Notes: a model not told the origin generated them from the sequence alone. 64,000 nt of DNA from Paraburkholderia sp. Tr-20389 (GCF_017104565.1 NZ_JAAGPD010000015.1:62001-126000); one strand, 5' to 3'; counted from the stretch's first letter, positions 49,195-58,773 are shown. Numbers and translations are program-made.

Positions 49195-50622
49195 TTATTT
49201 CGCGTAGCCGACCACACCCTTGATCTCGAGAAAATCTTCGAGACCGAACTCGCCGTACTCGCGGCCGTTGCCCGATTGACGATAGCCGCCGAACGGCGCT
49301 TCAGGCGTGTACTCCGCGTAGTTCAGATAGATCGTGCCCGTACGCAAGCGCCTCGCAACGGCACGTGCGCGTTCGAGCGAGGCCGACTGCACGTAGCCCG
49401 CGAGACCATAGATGCTGTCGTTGGCCATCGCGACGGCTTCGTCTTCCGTGTCGTAGCCGAGGATCGACAGCACGGGTCCGAAGATTTCTTCGCGCGCGAC
49501 GGTCATGTCGCGCGTCACGTGGCCGAATACGGTCGGCCGCACATAGTAGCCTTCGCCGAGACCTTCGGGACGCCCCGGACCGCCTGCTGCGAGTACGGCC
49601 CCTTCGCGCACACCGGCTTCGATCATCGACTGGATCTTGTCGAACTGCTGCTGGCTGATGACGGGACCGAGATCGCTCGACGGCGCAGCGGCGGGACCGA
49701 CGACGAGTGCGGCGGCCACTTCTTTCGCGTAGCCGAGCGCTTCGTCCATCCGTGCGCGCGGCACGAACATGCGCGTGGGTGCATCGCACGATTGACCGCT
49801 GTTGTCGAAGCATGCGCGTGCGCCGCGCGTGACGGCATCGCGCAGATCGGCGTCTTCGAGGATCAGGTTCGCCGACTTGCCGCCCAGTTCCTGATGCACG
49901 CGTTTCACGGTATCGGCGGCGGCCTTGGCGACCTGCACGCCCGCGCGCGTCGAACCCGTGAACGACATCATGTCGATGTCCTTGTGACGCGACATCGCAT
50001 CGCCCACCACTTGCCCTTCGCCGTTGACGAGATTGAACACGCCTGCTGGCACGCCTGCTTCGTGAAGGATCTCGGCGTACAGCATCGCGCTCATCGGCGC
50101 GAGTTCCGACGGCTTGAGCACCATCGTGCAACCCGCTGCGAGCGCGGGCGCGACCTTGGTCGTGATCTGCAAAGCGGGCCAATTCCACGGCGTGATCAGA
50201 CCGCACACGCCCACGGCCTCCTTGCGGATCAGAATGCTGCCCTTCATCTGCTCGAACTCGAACGTCTGCAACGTGCGAATCATCGTCTCCAGATGGGCCG
50301 TACCCGTCCACGCCTGAGCGTCGTGTGCGAACTGCTTCGGCGCACCCATTTCGCGGCTGATGGCATCGACCATGTCGTCGTAGCGCTTGCGATAGACCTC
50401 GAGGATCGATTGCAGCAGATCGATGCGCTGCTGCACCGTGGTTTCCGAATACGAGGCGAATGCGGTCTTTGCAGCGGCGACGGCGCGATCGACATCGACT
50501 GCGCTGCCGAGCGAAATTTGCGCGAACGGCTGGGCTGTCGACGGATCGATTACGTCGAGCGTTTTTGGCTCGATCGGGTCGATCCATTTGCCGTCGATAT
50601 AGAACTGCGTGGCGTGCTGCAT
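49195..50622 (-). CDS. NAD(P)-dependent aldehyde dehydrogenase
   Basis: A 475-residue ALDH with general base Glu245 in HQELGGKS and catalytic Cys279 in DNSGQSCDA. LITPWNWPALQI near 142 and the SFTGSTRAG motif near 220 are typical. The substrate is not readable; neighbours suggest an aldehyde made in amine breakdown. Divergent from the cupin gene with a 9-bp dyad between them. Confidence 0.9.
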   Translation of the reverse strand: MQHATQFYIDGKWIDPIEPKTLDVIDPSTAQPFAQISLGSAVDVDRAVAAAKTAFASYSETTVQQRIDLLQSILEVYRKRYDDMVDAISREMGAPKQFAHDAQAWTGTAHLETMIRTLQTFEFEQMKGSILIRKEAVGVCGLITPWNWPALQITTKVAPALAAGCTMVLKPSELAPMSAMLYAEILHEAGVPAGVFNLVNGEGQVVGDAMSRHKDIDMMSFTGSTRAGVQVAKAAADTVKRVHQELGGKSANLILEDADLRDAVTRGARACFDNSGQSCDAPTRMFVPRARMDEALGYAKEVAAALVVGPAAAPSSDLGPVISQQQFDKIQSMIEAGVREGAVLAAGGPGRPEGLGEGYYVRPTVFGHVTRDMTVAREEIFGPVLSILGYDTEDEAVAMANDSIYGLAGYVQSASLERARAVARRLRTGTIYLNYAEYTPEAPFGGYRQSGNGREYGEFGLEDFLEIKGVVGYAK

Positions 50623-50652
50623 GATGTTTCCTCAAATGGTGTCGGCTGGCAA

Positions 50653-50681
50653 CAGTCGATGCGTTGGCGTTACATCGACTG
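50653..50681. promoter_or_regulatory. Dyad between aldehyde dehydrogenase and cupin genes
   Basis: CAGTCGATG and CATCGACTG, a perfect 9-bp inverted repeat with an 11-bp spacer, in the middle of the divergent promoter region. Operator candidate for an unidentified regulator. Confidence 0.55.
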
Positions 50682-50784
50682 CACTCAAACTACATGTCTT
50701 CAAATCGAAATTCATTGCCGGGCGGCTTTGGCTCAGACTCGCGGTTCATCATTGATGTTCCTATTTTTTTGGAGAGTATGTTTT

Positions 50785-51156
50785 ATGAGCAATGCTACTT
50801 TTACCCGCATCGATGCTAAAGGTCCTGGCGCTACCGGTTTGCAACCTGCGTTGCATGATCCTGCTGATGTGATTCTCGATGGCGCTAAAGCGCCGCATGC
50901 TTTGACTGCGTTTTCCGATGCAGACAATGTACTGACTGCGGGTGTGTGGCAGTGCGATGCCGGCACGTTGAAGCTTTCCGATCTGCCGATTCATGAAGTC
51001 TGCGTTCTGATCGAAGGTGAAGTCGTCATCACTGGCGACGATGGTCGCAGCGAGCGCTACCGCGCTGGGGATGCTTTCATCTTGCACAAGGGCTTTTCCG
51101 GTACTTGGCATATGCCTGTTGCTACCAAGAAGTACAGCATTGTGTATTGTGGTTGA
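50785..51156 (+). CDS. Cupin-domain protein
   Basis: A 123-residue single cupin of the Cupin_3 type found with amine and ureide catabolism (PIHEVCVLIEGEVVITGDDG, RYRAGDAFILHKGFSGTWHM). Enzymic role uncertain; the fold occurs in EutQ-like and ureidoglycine-type proteins. Codon choice (GCT, GGT, CCT, TTT) is markedly less GC-biased than in most neighbours. Ribosome site GGAGAG, 8 nt before ATG 50785. Followed by a strong terminator and repeat element D. Confidence 0.82.
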   Translation: MSNATFTRIDAKGPGATGLQPALHDPADVILDGAKAPHALTAFSDADNVLTAGVWQCDAGTLKLSDLPIHEVCVLIEGEVVITGDDGRSERYRAGDAFILHKGFSGTWHMPVATKKYSIVYCG

Positions 51157-51178
51157 GCTTCGTTCATTGCTCTTCCTT

Positions 51179-51207
51179 AAAAACCGCGCGGTTTTTTGCG
51201 CGGTTTT
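51179..51207 (+). terminator. Rho-independent terminator after cupin gene
   Basis: AAAACCGCGC/GCGCGGTTTT, a 10-bp perfect stem with T-rich loop and TTTT in the closing arm. Begins 23 bp after the stop. Confidence 0.85.
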
Positions 51208-51541
51208 CTGTTTCTGTTTCTGTTTCTGTTTCGGTTTTTGCTGTTTGCTGTTTGCTGTTTGCTTTTCGCTGGCGTCCGCGATTGCTGGCATCCGCGAATT
51301 CATGTCGGTGTTCAGGCGTTGCCCCTGTGCGGGGCGGCACCTACTTTTCTTTGCAGCGGCAAAGAAAAGTAGGCAAAAGAAAGCCGCTAACCCCGCCAAT
51401 CCTTGTTTTTGCCTGCGGGCCCCCTACGGGTCCCGCACTCCACACGGCATCGCACTATCTTCCGCCCATTGCCATCGTGCTAACTGACGCCTCACCCACT
51501 TCACACTCCCGCATCACGTACCGCACTACCAGACGTCCACC

Positions 51542-51677
51542 GCCGCCCAGGTGGCAAACTGTGTGTAGGTTGTCGCACCGTACGCGTTGTCGCTCTTACG
51601 ACACCGATCCCGCTTTTCAGTCCGGAGTGATGCACTTCCATCGCGACGGCCTACACACCGTTTGCCACCTGGGCGGC
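51542..51677. repeat. Central cassette of element D, inverted relative to other copies
   Basis: 28-bp arms at 51542-51569 and 51650-51677. The 80-bp centre contains CCGATCCCGCTTTTCAGTCC on the plus strand, the reverse complement of the centre in copies A, B and C, while the flanking arm next to it (GCTAACTGACGCCTCACCCA) keeps the usual orientation. Confidence 0.9.
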
Positions 51678-51890
51678 GCAAACCATTCGCTGCCGCTGGC
51701 TGCTCTACGCGCGAACGAAGCGGGTGATGCGACTGCTCAACGCGTTGGCAACGAGCACAAACCAATGTGTTGCCGTGCGGAGTGCGAGACCCGCTGGGGG
51801 CCCGCAGGCAAGCACAAGAGCTAGCGGTGTGAGCGGCTTTCTTTTGCCTACTTTTCTTTGCCGCTGCAAAGAAAAGTAGGTGCCGCCCCG

Positions 51891-52080
51891 CACAGGGGCA
51901 ACGCATGAACACCAACGTGAAATCGCGGATGCCAGCGAAAGCGCAGAGCCAAACGCAAAAAGCGCAGCCCCCGCCGAGAAGGCAACACAGGGGCAACGCC
52001 TGAACACCGACGTGAAATCGCGAATGCAAGCGAAAGCGCAGAGCCAAACCCAAAAGGCGCAGCCCCCGCCGAGAAGGCAA
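51891..52080 (+). repeat. 95-bp tandem duplication in the right flank of element D
   Basis: Two head-to-tail units starting CACAGGGGCAACGC at 51891 and 51986, differing at only a few positions. Together they make the right flank of D longer than in other copies. Confidence 0.93.
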
Positions 52081-52108
52081 GAACGGCGACTGCGTCGCAG
52101 GCAAGAAC

Positions 52109-53500
52109 CTACATAGGAAACCCAAGCGCCTTGATGGAATTAATCCACCACCTCCTCCACCCACCCCGATCATCCGCCCCATCAAACGCATTAAAAGTGA
52201 TCTTGGCGGCGATCCACCGCACAGGCTCAGGCGGAATATAAGAAGGCCCCTTCCGCGAGATATCGAGCGAAGTGATCAACGTATCGCGATTCCATAGCAT
52301 CTCGAGCCCCATCCGCGCGCCGAACCGACTCCCGGCAACGCCAAACCCGGTATACCCCGCAACAAAAACGGTCTTCCCGCCGTGATACTTACGCGCAAAC
52401 ACAGCGCCCCGCGAGCAATAGTCGATCGGCCCACCCCACGCATGCGTGAACTTCACATCGTCCAGTTGCGGGAACGTCCGATAAAACGCCTCGGCAAGCT
52501 TGTAGTAAGTACGCTCATCACGATCCTGCGCAGGATTGTTATCCCCGCCAAAGTGATAGCTGACACGTCCGCCAAAGATGATCCGATTGTCCTTCGTCAA
52601 GCGAAAATAATTGAGCTGCGTCCGCGTGTCATACACGCCCTGGCGATTCTTCCAGCCAATACGTGCCATCTGCTCATCCGTCAGCGGACTCGTCGCGATG
52701 ATGTGATCGCGCACCTGCATCACACGCCGGTTGATGTCCGACACGCCGACATTCGCCGTGCCCGTGCCAAGCAGCACGCGCGGGGTTTCGATCCGCCCCG
52801 CCTGCGTGTACACGATCATCTTGTTGCCGTGATCTTCGAGACGCGTCAGCGGCGAATGCTCATGCAACCGCACGCCAAGCTTCAAAGCGGCCGCCTTGAG
52901 GCCCCACGCAAGCTTCGCAGGATGAATCGTGCCGCTGCGATTGCGCGACCACATCGCGCCCGCGAACAACGGCGAATTCAACTGCTCACGCGCTTTCTGG
53001 CTATCGAGCAACACCACGTCGTGACCGTGCGATACATGCAGTTCGAAATCGGTCTGCAAATGCGGCACATGCTTCTCTTCGACGGCCACCGTCATCTCGC
53101 CGTTCCACTCGACATCCGCTTCGATGCCATAACGCACGAGCGATTCCTTGAAGCCGTCGAGGTTCTCCTGGCCAAGCCGCTCGAGCACATCGAGATCTTT
53201 CGGGAACACCCGCGTCGCGTTCGGCAAACCGTGCATCACCGACGTCGAAATGATCCCGCCCGGACGGCCCGATGCGCCATACGCGATCTTGCCCGCTTCG
53301 ATCAGCACGACGTCAAGATCGGGATCGTTCTCCTTCGCCTGGATCGCAGCCCACAAACCCGTAAAGCCGCCGCCGACGATCACCAGACCGGCCGTGGTCG
53401 GTCCGATCAGTTCGCGTTCGACGGCGGGCGCCGCCGGATTGTCCAGCCAGAACGGGAACAGCTTGACACCTTCGAATGCGCGTTTGACCGACTCGCTCAT
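52109..53500 (-). CDS. FAD-dependent amine/amino acid oxidoreductase (DAO family, PuuB-like)
   Basis: A 463-residue flavoprotein. The dinucleotide motif is VIVGGGFTGLWAA near residue 40, followed by VVLIEAGKIAYGASGRPGG, and the FAD-closing C-terminal part has FVAGYTGFGVAGSRFGARM. It resembles gamma-glutamylputrescine oxidoreductase and related enzymes that oxidise a C-N bond to an aldehyde plus ammonia. The exact substrate is unknown. It is 60 bp after the NCS1 permease on the same strand. Its last 300 bp are richer in T- and G-ending codons, next to element D. Confidence 0.85.
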   Translation of the reverse strand: MSESVKRAFEGVKLFPFWLDNPAAPAVERELIGPTTAGLVIVGGGFTGLWAAIQAKENDPDLDVVLIEAGKIAYGASGRPGGIISTSVMHGLPNATRVFPKDLDVLERLGQENLDGFKESLVRYGIEADVEWNGEMTVAVEEKHVPHLQTDFELHVSHGHDVVLLDSQKAREQLNSPLFAGAMWSRNRSGTIHPAKLAWGLKAAALKLGVRLHEHSPLTRLEDHGNKMIVYTQAGRIETPRVLLGTGTANVGVSDINRRVMQVRDHIIATSPLTDEQMARIGWKNRQGVYDTRTQLNYFRLTKDNRIIFGGRVSYHFGGDNNPAQDRDERTYYKLAEAFYRTFPQLDDVKFTHAWGGPIDYCSRGAVFARKYHGGKTVFVAGYTGFGVAGSRFGARMGLEMLWNRDTLITSLDISRKGPSYIPPEPVRWIAAKITFNAFDGADDRGGWRRWWINSIKALGFPM

Positions 53501-53560
53501 CTTCTCACCTGCTCAATTCAATGCTTTGATCACGATGCCTCAAGGGCATGCTCTGTTGTA

Positions 53561-55150
53561 TTACGCTGCGTCCTGCGTGTCGAATATTTCTTCGCGCGGC
53601 GCCGACATTCTGTTGCCTTGTGCATGACGCGGCTCCACCTGCCGGATCTGCACATGCGTAGCCTTGTGGCTGCCGCGCAGCCATCGTCGGCCTTGCGGAC
53701 CATACACGCCATCCGGCTCCGGAAAGCATTGCAGCAGCATCACGTACAGCGTGCAAGCCAGCGTCAGCGAGACGGGCATGCTGATGTCGAGGCCGCCCGC
53801 GAGCTGGCCGAGCGGTCCGACGAACTGGTCCGGCAGATTGACGAAGCACAGGCCCGTCAGCGCGCTCGGAATCCATGCGCCCATCGCGCGCCAGTTCCAG
53901 CCGTGCGTGAACCAGTAATGGCCGCCGCGTCCGCAGCGATTGAACACCTGCAGGTCGTCGGACAGATAGAAGCCACGGCGCGTCACGTAACCGATGATCA
54001 TGATCACCATCCACGGGCAGCTGCACGTGTTGATCAGCACCGAGAACGTCGACACGCTTTCGACCAGATTGAACACGAAGCGCCCGAGAAAGATGAAGCC
54101 AATCGCCGCACTGCCGATCAGCAGCGTCGCACGCACGCGGTTGAGCAGCTTCGGGAACATGCTCGACATGTCGAGACCCGTGCCATACAGCGCCGTCGTT
54201 CCCGTCGACATACCGCCGATGATCGCAATCAGGCACACAGGCAGGAAGAACCAGTTCGGCGAGATCGCCAGCAGCCCGCCGACGTAGTTGTTCGACGCGA
54301 TGTAATCGGGCGCCTTCTGCGCGATGATCGTCGCCGTCGCAAGGCCGAAGAAGAACGGCACGAAGGTCGCGATCTGCGCGATCATCACGGCGAGCATGGT
54401 CCGGTGCTTCGGTGTGTTCTGCGGAATGTAGCGCGCCCAGTCGCCCATCGTCGACGCGAACGAAACGGGATTGCTCAATGCGACCAGCACCGCACTGACG
54501 AAGGCCGGCCAGAAACCCATCGTGCCCAGCGCCACCTTGCCCGCGTAATGACTGTCGAACGGCCCCGCGAATGCGAAGATGCCCGCGATGAACAGCAGGC
54601 TCGCTGTCCACACCGCAATCTTGTTGACCCACAGCATGAAGCGAAAGCCGTAGATGCACACGGTCAGCACGAGCACCGCAAAGATGCCGTAAGCGACGCT
54701 CAGCGTGAAGCCGTTCACGGGAAGACCGAGCAGATGGTTCGCACCGCCCACGAGCGCATCGCCCGAACTCCACACGGCAAGCGAGAAGAACGCAACGGAA
54801 GTCAGCAGCGCGAGAAACGAGCCGACGATCCGACCATGAATGCCGAAGTGCGCACCCGACGACACGGGGTCGTTCGTACCGTTGCGCATGCCGAACAGAC
54901 TCATCGGCGCAAGAATGCACGAGCCGACCAGCACGCCGATCAAGATCGACGCAACGCCTGCCCAGAAGGACAGACCGAGCAGCACGGGAAAGCTGCCGAG
55001 CACGGAAGTCGAAAATGTATTGCAGCCGCCGAACAGCAGGCGGAAAAGATCGATGGGCCGCGCATAGCGGGACGCGTCGGGGATACGCTCGAAACCGAAG
55101 GTCTCGACGGTCGTGATACTGCTGTTGTTGCTCTCGTTACGGCTGCTCAT
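53561..55150 (-). CDS. NCS1-family permease (purine/cytosine permease type)
   Basis: A 529-residue inner-membrane symporter with about 12 segments, of the NCS1/CodB fold. FRLLFGGCNTFSTSVLGSFP near residue 35, GARMHEP-equivalent loop GSCILAPMSLFGMRNGTNDP and GFWPAFVSAVLVALSNPVSF are typical. Substrates of the family are nucleobases, allantoin, hydantoins or related bases. ATG 55150 (MSSRNESNNSS) has a GGAG box upstream. It leads an operon with the FAD oxidoreductase, so uptake of an amine-like base followed by oxidation is plausible. Confidence 0.87.
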   Translation of the reverse strand: MSSRNESNNSSITTVETFGFERIPDASRYARPIDLFRLLFGGCNTFSTSVLGSFPVLLGLSFWAGVASILIGVLVGSCILAPMSLFGMRNGTNDPVSSGAHFGIHGRIVGSFLALLTSVAFFSLAVWSSGDALVGGANHLLGLPVNGFTLSVAYGIFAVLVLTVCIYGFRFMLWVNKIAVWTASLLFIAGIFAFAGPFDSHYAGKVALGTMGFWPAFVSAVLVALSNPVSFASTMGDWARYIPQNTPKHRTMLAVMIAQIATFVPFFFGLATATIIAQKAPDYIASNNYVGGLLAISPNWFFLPVCLIAIIGGMSTGTTALYGTGLDMSSMFPKLLNRVRATLLIGSAAIGFIFLGRFVFNLVESVSTFSVLINTCSCPWMVIMIIGYVTRRGFYLSDDLQVFNRCGRGGHYWFTHGWNWRAMGAWIPSALTGLCFVNLPDQFVGPLGQLAGGLDISMPVSLTLACTLYVMLLQCFPEPDGVYGPQGRRWLRGSHKATHVQIRQVEPRHAQGNRMSAPREEIFDTQDAA

Positions 55151-55410
55151 GTCTCCGACTCCTCTGACGGCCAGGGAAATCACGCGGCTCGCCACAGGCT
55201 TCGGGCGTCCGCTTTTTTAACCAATGTCTGGACGCCACTGTAAAGAGAAACAATTCAGCCACAAATATCGTCGGCGCAACCTTTACTTCGATATCAGTCG
55301 ATGTAAGCCGCAATCCTCGCCCGGTAAGGATTTGCGAGCGGATTGACAGACCTCGGAAAGTCATCGGCGAGGGGCTGAAAGAGACAAACGTCGAAAAAAA
55401 TCGGCAGATT

Positions 55411-56364
55411 TCATACATGGCGACGCTTCTTCGCGGCCGCGACGGACGGCATCGGAATCGGCACGCTGCCTTTCATGCCTTGTTCGATCAGAAAGTCGCG
55501 GAACAAACTCGCAACCTGCGGCAGACGCTTGTCCGACACATGCATCACGTACCAGTCGCGCTCGATCGGGTTGTCCGGTAGCGGCAGCAACGCGAGCAGT
55601 CCCGCCTGAAACTCCAGCGTGCACGCATGCAGCGACAGGAACGATATGCCCAGCCCCGCTTCGACCAGCTGCTTGATCGCCTCGTTGCTCGACAACTCGG
55701 AGCCGATGTGGATCTTGTGGCCCGCCTGCTTGAACAGGTTCTCGACGGTCGACCGGGTGCCCGAGCCTCGCTCGCGCACGAACAGGTTCGCCGACTGCAG
55801 ATCGCCGAACGAGAGCCGCTTCTTTTTCATCAGCGCATGCGAAGGCGACGCGACGAATGCCATCGGATGCTTCGCGAACACCGTCGCGACCGTGCGCAGC
55901 TCACGCGGCGGACTGCCCATCACGGCGAGATCGATTTCATGCGTCGCCAGCATACGGATGATGTCCGCGCGATTGCCCACCTTGAACTGCACCTTCACCT
56001 GCGGACGCGCCTCCGTAAAGCGCACGAGAAACGGCGGGATCAGATACTCGGCCGTCGTGATCGCACCGATGCGCAGCGTGCCGCCCTGCTCGCCGTGCAA
56101 GGCAGCGAGATCGTCGGCGGCGCCATTCCACAGATCGAGAATTTCGAGCGCATAACGTGCGAGGATTTCGCCCGCCGCCGTCAGTTGCACGCCGCGGCCC
56201 ACACGTTGCAGAAGCGGCGCACCAGCCGCTTCTTCGAGCAAACGGATCTGCAGTGACACAGCAGGCTGCGTCAGACGCAATTCCTCCGCCGCGCCCGATA
56301 CGCTGCCCAGCTTCGCCACCGTATGGAGCGCCTTCAATTGCCGAAATGTCGCTGCTTTCAACAT
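55411..56364 (-). CDS. LysR-family regulator, CbbR-like
   Basis: A 317-residue LTTR of the CbbR/CysB-like group: HTH at residues 3-60 (QLKALHTVAKLGSVSGAAEE, LTQPAVSLQIRLLE), effector domain from 90. No cbb genes are visible, so the name indicates similarity only. ATG 56364 (MLKAATFRQL) is the family start. Divergent from NDH-2 (127 bp), and 260 bp upstream of the NCS1 permease on the same strand; either could be its target. Confidence 0.87.
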   Translation of the reverse strand: MLKAATFRQLKALHTVAKLGSVSGAAEELRLTQPAVSLQIRLLEEAAGAPLLQRVGRGVQLTAAGEILARYALEILDLWNGAADDLAALHGEQGGTLRIGAITTAEYLIPPFLVRFTEARPQVKVQFKVGNRADIIRMLATHEIDLAVMGSPPRELRTVATVFAKHPMAFVASPSHALMKKKRLSFGDLQSANLFVRERGSGTRSTVENLFKQAGHKIHIGSELSSNEAIKQLVEAGLGISFLSLHACTLEFQAGLLALLPLPDNPIERDWYVMHVSDKRLPQVASLFRDFLIEQGMKGSVPIPMPSVAAAKKRRHV

Positions 56365-56491
56365 AAGTGAAAACCTATATGTTCGGTACAAACATTAAAT
56401 TGTGCTGCGGTTTCCCCCGATTCTATACTCGACCTCACTGATGATGTTCACGCATGAATCGCATTGAAAAACGTTCAGGAGAGTACGCATC

Positions 56492-57844
56492 ATGACCACG
56501 ATCGATCGACAAACAGCAAGCAGCACACGCACTGCGCCGCACCGAATCGTCGTCGTTGGCGGCGGCGTGGGTGGACTGGGACTCGCCACGCGTCTCGGCG
56601 AATCGCTCGGCAAGAGCGGGCACGCGCAAATCGTGCTGGTGGACCGCTCGCCTACACACTTCTGGAAGCCGCTGTTGCACGAAGCCGCCTCTGGCCAGAT
56701 CGATCCCGCCACGCATCAGCTGCAATACGCGGTGCAGGCGCGCCGTCATGGCTTCGCGTTCGAACAGGGGGCACTGCAATCGCTCGATCGCGCGCAGCAT
56801 CGCATCACGATCAGCGCCACACGCGACGAAGACGGCCGTGAAGTGCTGCCCGCGCGCCACGTCGAGTTCGACACGCTCGTACTCGCGCTCGGCAGCGTGA
56901 CGAACTACTTCGGCGTGAAGGGCGCGGCAGATCATGCGCTGCCGCTCGAAACCGTCACGCATGCGGAATCGTTCCGGCGCAAGCTGCTCGATGCCTGCAC
57001 GCGAGCGAACCACCTGCGGCGCGTGAGCGGCGCGCAGCAGGTGCAGCCGGTGTCGATCAATATCATCGGTGCGGGCGCGACGGGCGTCGAACTCGCGGCG
57101 GCATTGCGCGACAGCATCCGTTTGATGCATCGCTACAGCCTCTTTGCACTCGACCCGGAGCGTGATTTCTGCATTCGCCTGATCGAAGGCACGGATCGCG
57201 TGTTGCCTGCGCTGTCGCAGCGCGTTTCCGCGCGTGCGCAGCGGATCCTGGGCGGTCTCGGCGTCGACGTGCTCACGAATACGCGTGTGACGGAAGTGCG
57301 CGCCGACGCCGTGTGTACGCACGACGGCCAGCCATTGCCGAGCGATATCGCGATCTGGACGGCGGGCATCGCGGGGCCGCCCGTGTTGCGCGTGCTCGAC
57401 GGCATCGACGTGAACCGCAACGCACAGGTGCTGGTGAGCCGCACGCTGCAAACCACCACAGATGAAAACGTGTTCGCCTTAGGCGATTGCGCTGCCTGCC
57501 CTTCGCACGCGGATGGTTTTCTCGCGCCGCGCGCACAGGTTGCGCATCAGCAGGCGATGTTCCTGGCGCGTGCGCTGAAGTGCCGTGTCGGCGGGGAAGC
57601 GCTGCCCGAGTTCACGTATCGCGACGCGGGCACGCTGGTCGGCTTTGGCGACGTCGGCACGATCGGCAGCCTGAGCGGCCTGCGCGAGCGCCCCGTGTTC
57701 GTCGATGGCTGGCTCGCCACCGTCGTGTACCGGCTGATCTATCGCCGGCACGTGATGACGGTCAGCGGTTTCGCACGCATGGCGCTCGATACCGCGAGCC
57801 ATTGGCTGCGTCGCCGCGTGCACCCTGTGATCCGGCTGCATTGA
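56492..57844 (+). CDS. ndh: Type II NADH dehydrogenase
   Basis: A 450-residue NDH-2 flavoprotein: FAD motif VVGGGVGGLGLATRLGE at residues 20-36, HFWKPLLHEAASG near 60, NADH motif IIGAGATGVELAAAL near 190, and VFALGDCAACP near 325. It oxidises NADH and reduces quinone at the inner face of the membrane without pumping protons. A C-terminal amphipathic region probably anchors it. Divergent from a LysR gene. Confidence 0.93.
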   Translation: MTTIDRQTASSTRTAPHRIVVVGGGVGGLGLATRLGESLGKSGHAQIVLVDRSPTHFWKPLLHEAASGQIDPATHQLQYAVQARRHGFAFEQGALQSLDRAQHRITISATRDEDGREVLPARHVEFDTLVLALGSVTNYFGVKGAADHALPLETVTHAESFRRKLLDACTRANHLRRVSGAQQVQPVSINIIGAGATGVELAAALRDSIRLMHRYSLFALDPERDFCIRLIEGTDRVLPALSQRVSARAQRILGGLGVDVLTNTRVTEVRADAVCTHDGQPLPSDIAIWTAGIAGPPVLRVLDGIDVNRNAQVLVSRTLQTTTDENVFALGDCAACPSHADGFLAPRAQVAHQQAMFLARALKCRVGGEALPEFTYRDAGTLVGFGDVGTIGSLSGLRERPVFVDGWLATVVYRLIYRRHVMTVSGFARMALDTASHWLRRRVHPVIRLH

Positions 57845-57879
57845 CACACGCATGACGTAAAGAAGACCAACGCACGCGG

Positions 57880-58773
57880 TCAGTCGAGAAACTCGGCCGA
57901 CCGCGTGCGCAGCGCGGCGCCGAAGTCATCGAGCCAGCCAATCGACAGCCGCCAGCTCTGCCAGTACAGATCGACATCGAGATGCTTGCCCGGCGCCATG
58001 TCGATCAGTTCGCCGCTTTCGAGCTGCGCGGCGATCATCCGCTCGGGGCACATGCCCCATCCCAGCCCCGTCGAACACGCGCGCAAAAAACCCGACACAT
58101 GCGGAATCCAGTGCGTCGGCGCATCGACCTCGGCGCGCGTAATCTTGCGCACGAAGCGCGTTTGCAGCTGATCTTTCGGATTGAAATCGACACACGGCGC
58201 GCGGCGCAGCGTGTCGCGGCTGATGCCTTCGCTGAAATAGCGCTCGTAGAATGTGGGCGTGCAGACGGCGAGATAGCGCATCCGTCCAAGACGCGTCGAG
58301 CGGCATCCCTGCACCGGCTCCGATTGCGTCGTCACTGCGCCCTGCACGCTGCCATCGCGAATCCGCTGCGCGGTATGGTCCTGATCGTCGATGACGAGAT
58401 CGAGCAGCATGCCTCGCTCCGCGCAGAAGTCCGCGACGGCATCGATGAACCACGTGCCGACGCTGTCGTCGTTCACGGCCACGCGCAAGGTCGGCCACGG
58501 TTCGAGCAGCGCGCCGGGCAGTTCGGGCATGCGCCCGTTGAGTTCGGCCTCCAGCAATTGCACCCGTTCCGTATGCCGGCACAGCAACGCGCCCGAACGG
58601 GTCGCAGTACAAGGCTGCCCGCGCTTGACAAGCACGCTGCCGACGCGTTCTTCAAGCAGCTTCACCCGTTGCGACACGGCGGAAGGCGTCACGTTCAGCG
58701 CCGCGGCTGCGCGGTCGAACGAGCCGTGACGCACGACAGCCGCGAGCGCATCCAGCAAAGCATAGTCGAGCAT
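57880..58773 (-). CDS. argP: LysR-family regulator ArgP/LysG (IciA)
   Basis: A 297-residue LTTR of the ArgP type (MLDYALLDALAAVVRHGSFD, VTPSAVSQRVKLLEERVG). ArgP proteins sense lysine and arginine and activate the exporter gene argO/lysE. The divergent lysE-type gene is present 97 bp away with a TTAG-N11-CTAA box between them, which supports the assignment strongly. Full length. Confidence 0.93.
   Translation of the reverse strand: MLDYALLDALAAVVRHGSFDRAAAALNVTPSAVSQRVKLLEERVGSVLVKRGQPCTATRSGALLCRHTERVQLLEAELNGRMPELPGALLEPWPTLRVAVNDDSVGTWFIDAVADFCAERGMLLDLVIDDQDHTAQRIRDGSVQGAVTTQSEPVQGCRSTRLGRMRYLAVCTPTFYERYFSEGISRDTLRRAPCVDFNPKDQLQTRFVRKITRAEVDAPTHWIPHVSGFLRACSTGLGWGMCPERMIAAQLESGELIDMAPGKHLDVDLYWQSWRLSIGWLDDFGAALRTRSAEFLD

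Larger units (their letters stand above)
51208..52100. repeat. Composite inverted-repeat element, copy D
   Basis: The core runs 51316-51904 (589 bp). Unlike the other copies, both arms carry the CCTACTTTTCTTTGC-type hairpin, the central cassette is inverted, the right flank is duplicated, and the left flank is a T-rich series of CTGTTT and GCTGTTT units instead of the usual outer end. The right end keeps ACTGCGTCGCAG at 52100. It lies between convergent genes, 9 bp from the stop of the FAD oxidoreductase. Confidence 0.9.

Noticed and set aside
49276-51156. Long plus-strand frame ending in the cupin
   Set aside because: Only the last 123 codons have cupin character, a good ribosome site and a start at 50785. 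The rest is antisense to the aldehyde dehydrogenase.
52382-55243. Plus-strand open frame of about 950 codons
   Set aside because: Antisense to the FAD oxidoreductase and NCS1 permease, with no domain; composition is typical of a shadow frame.
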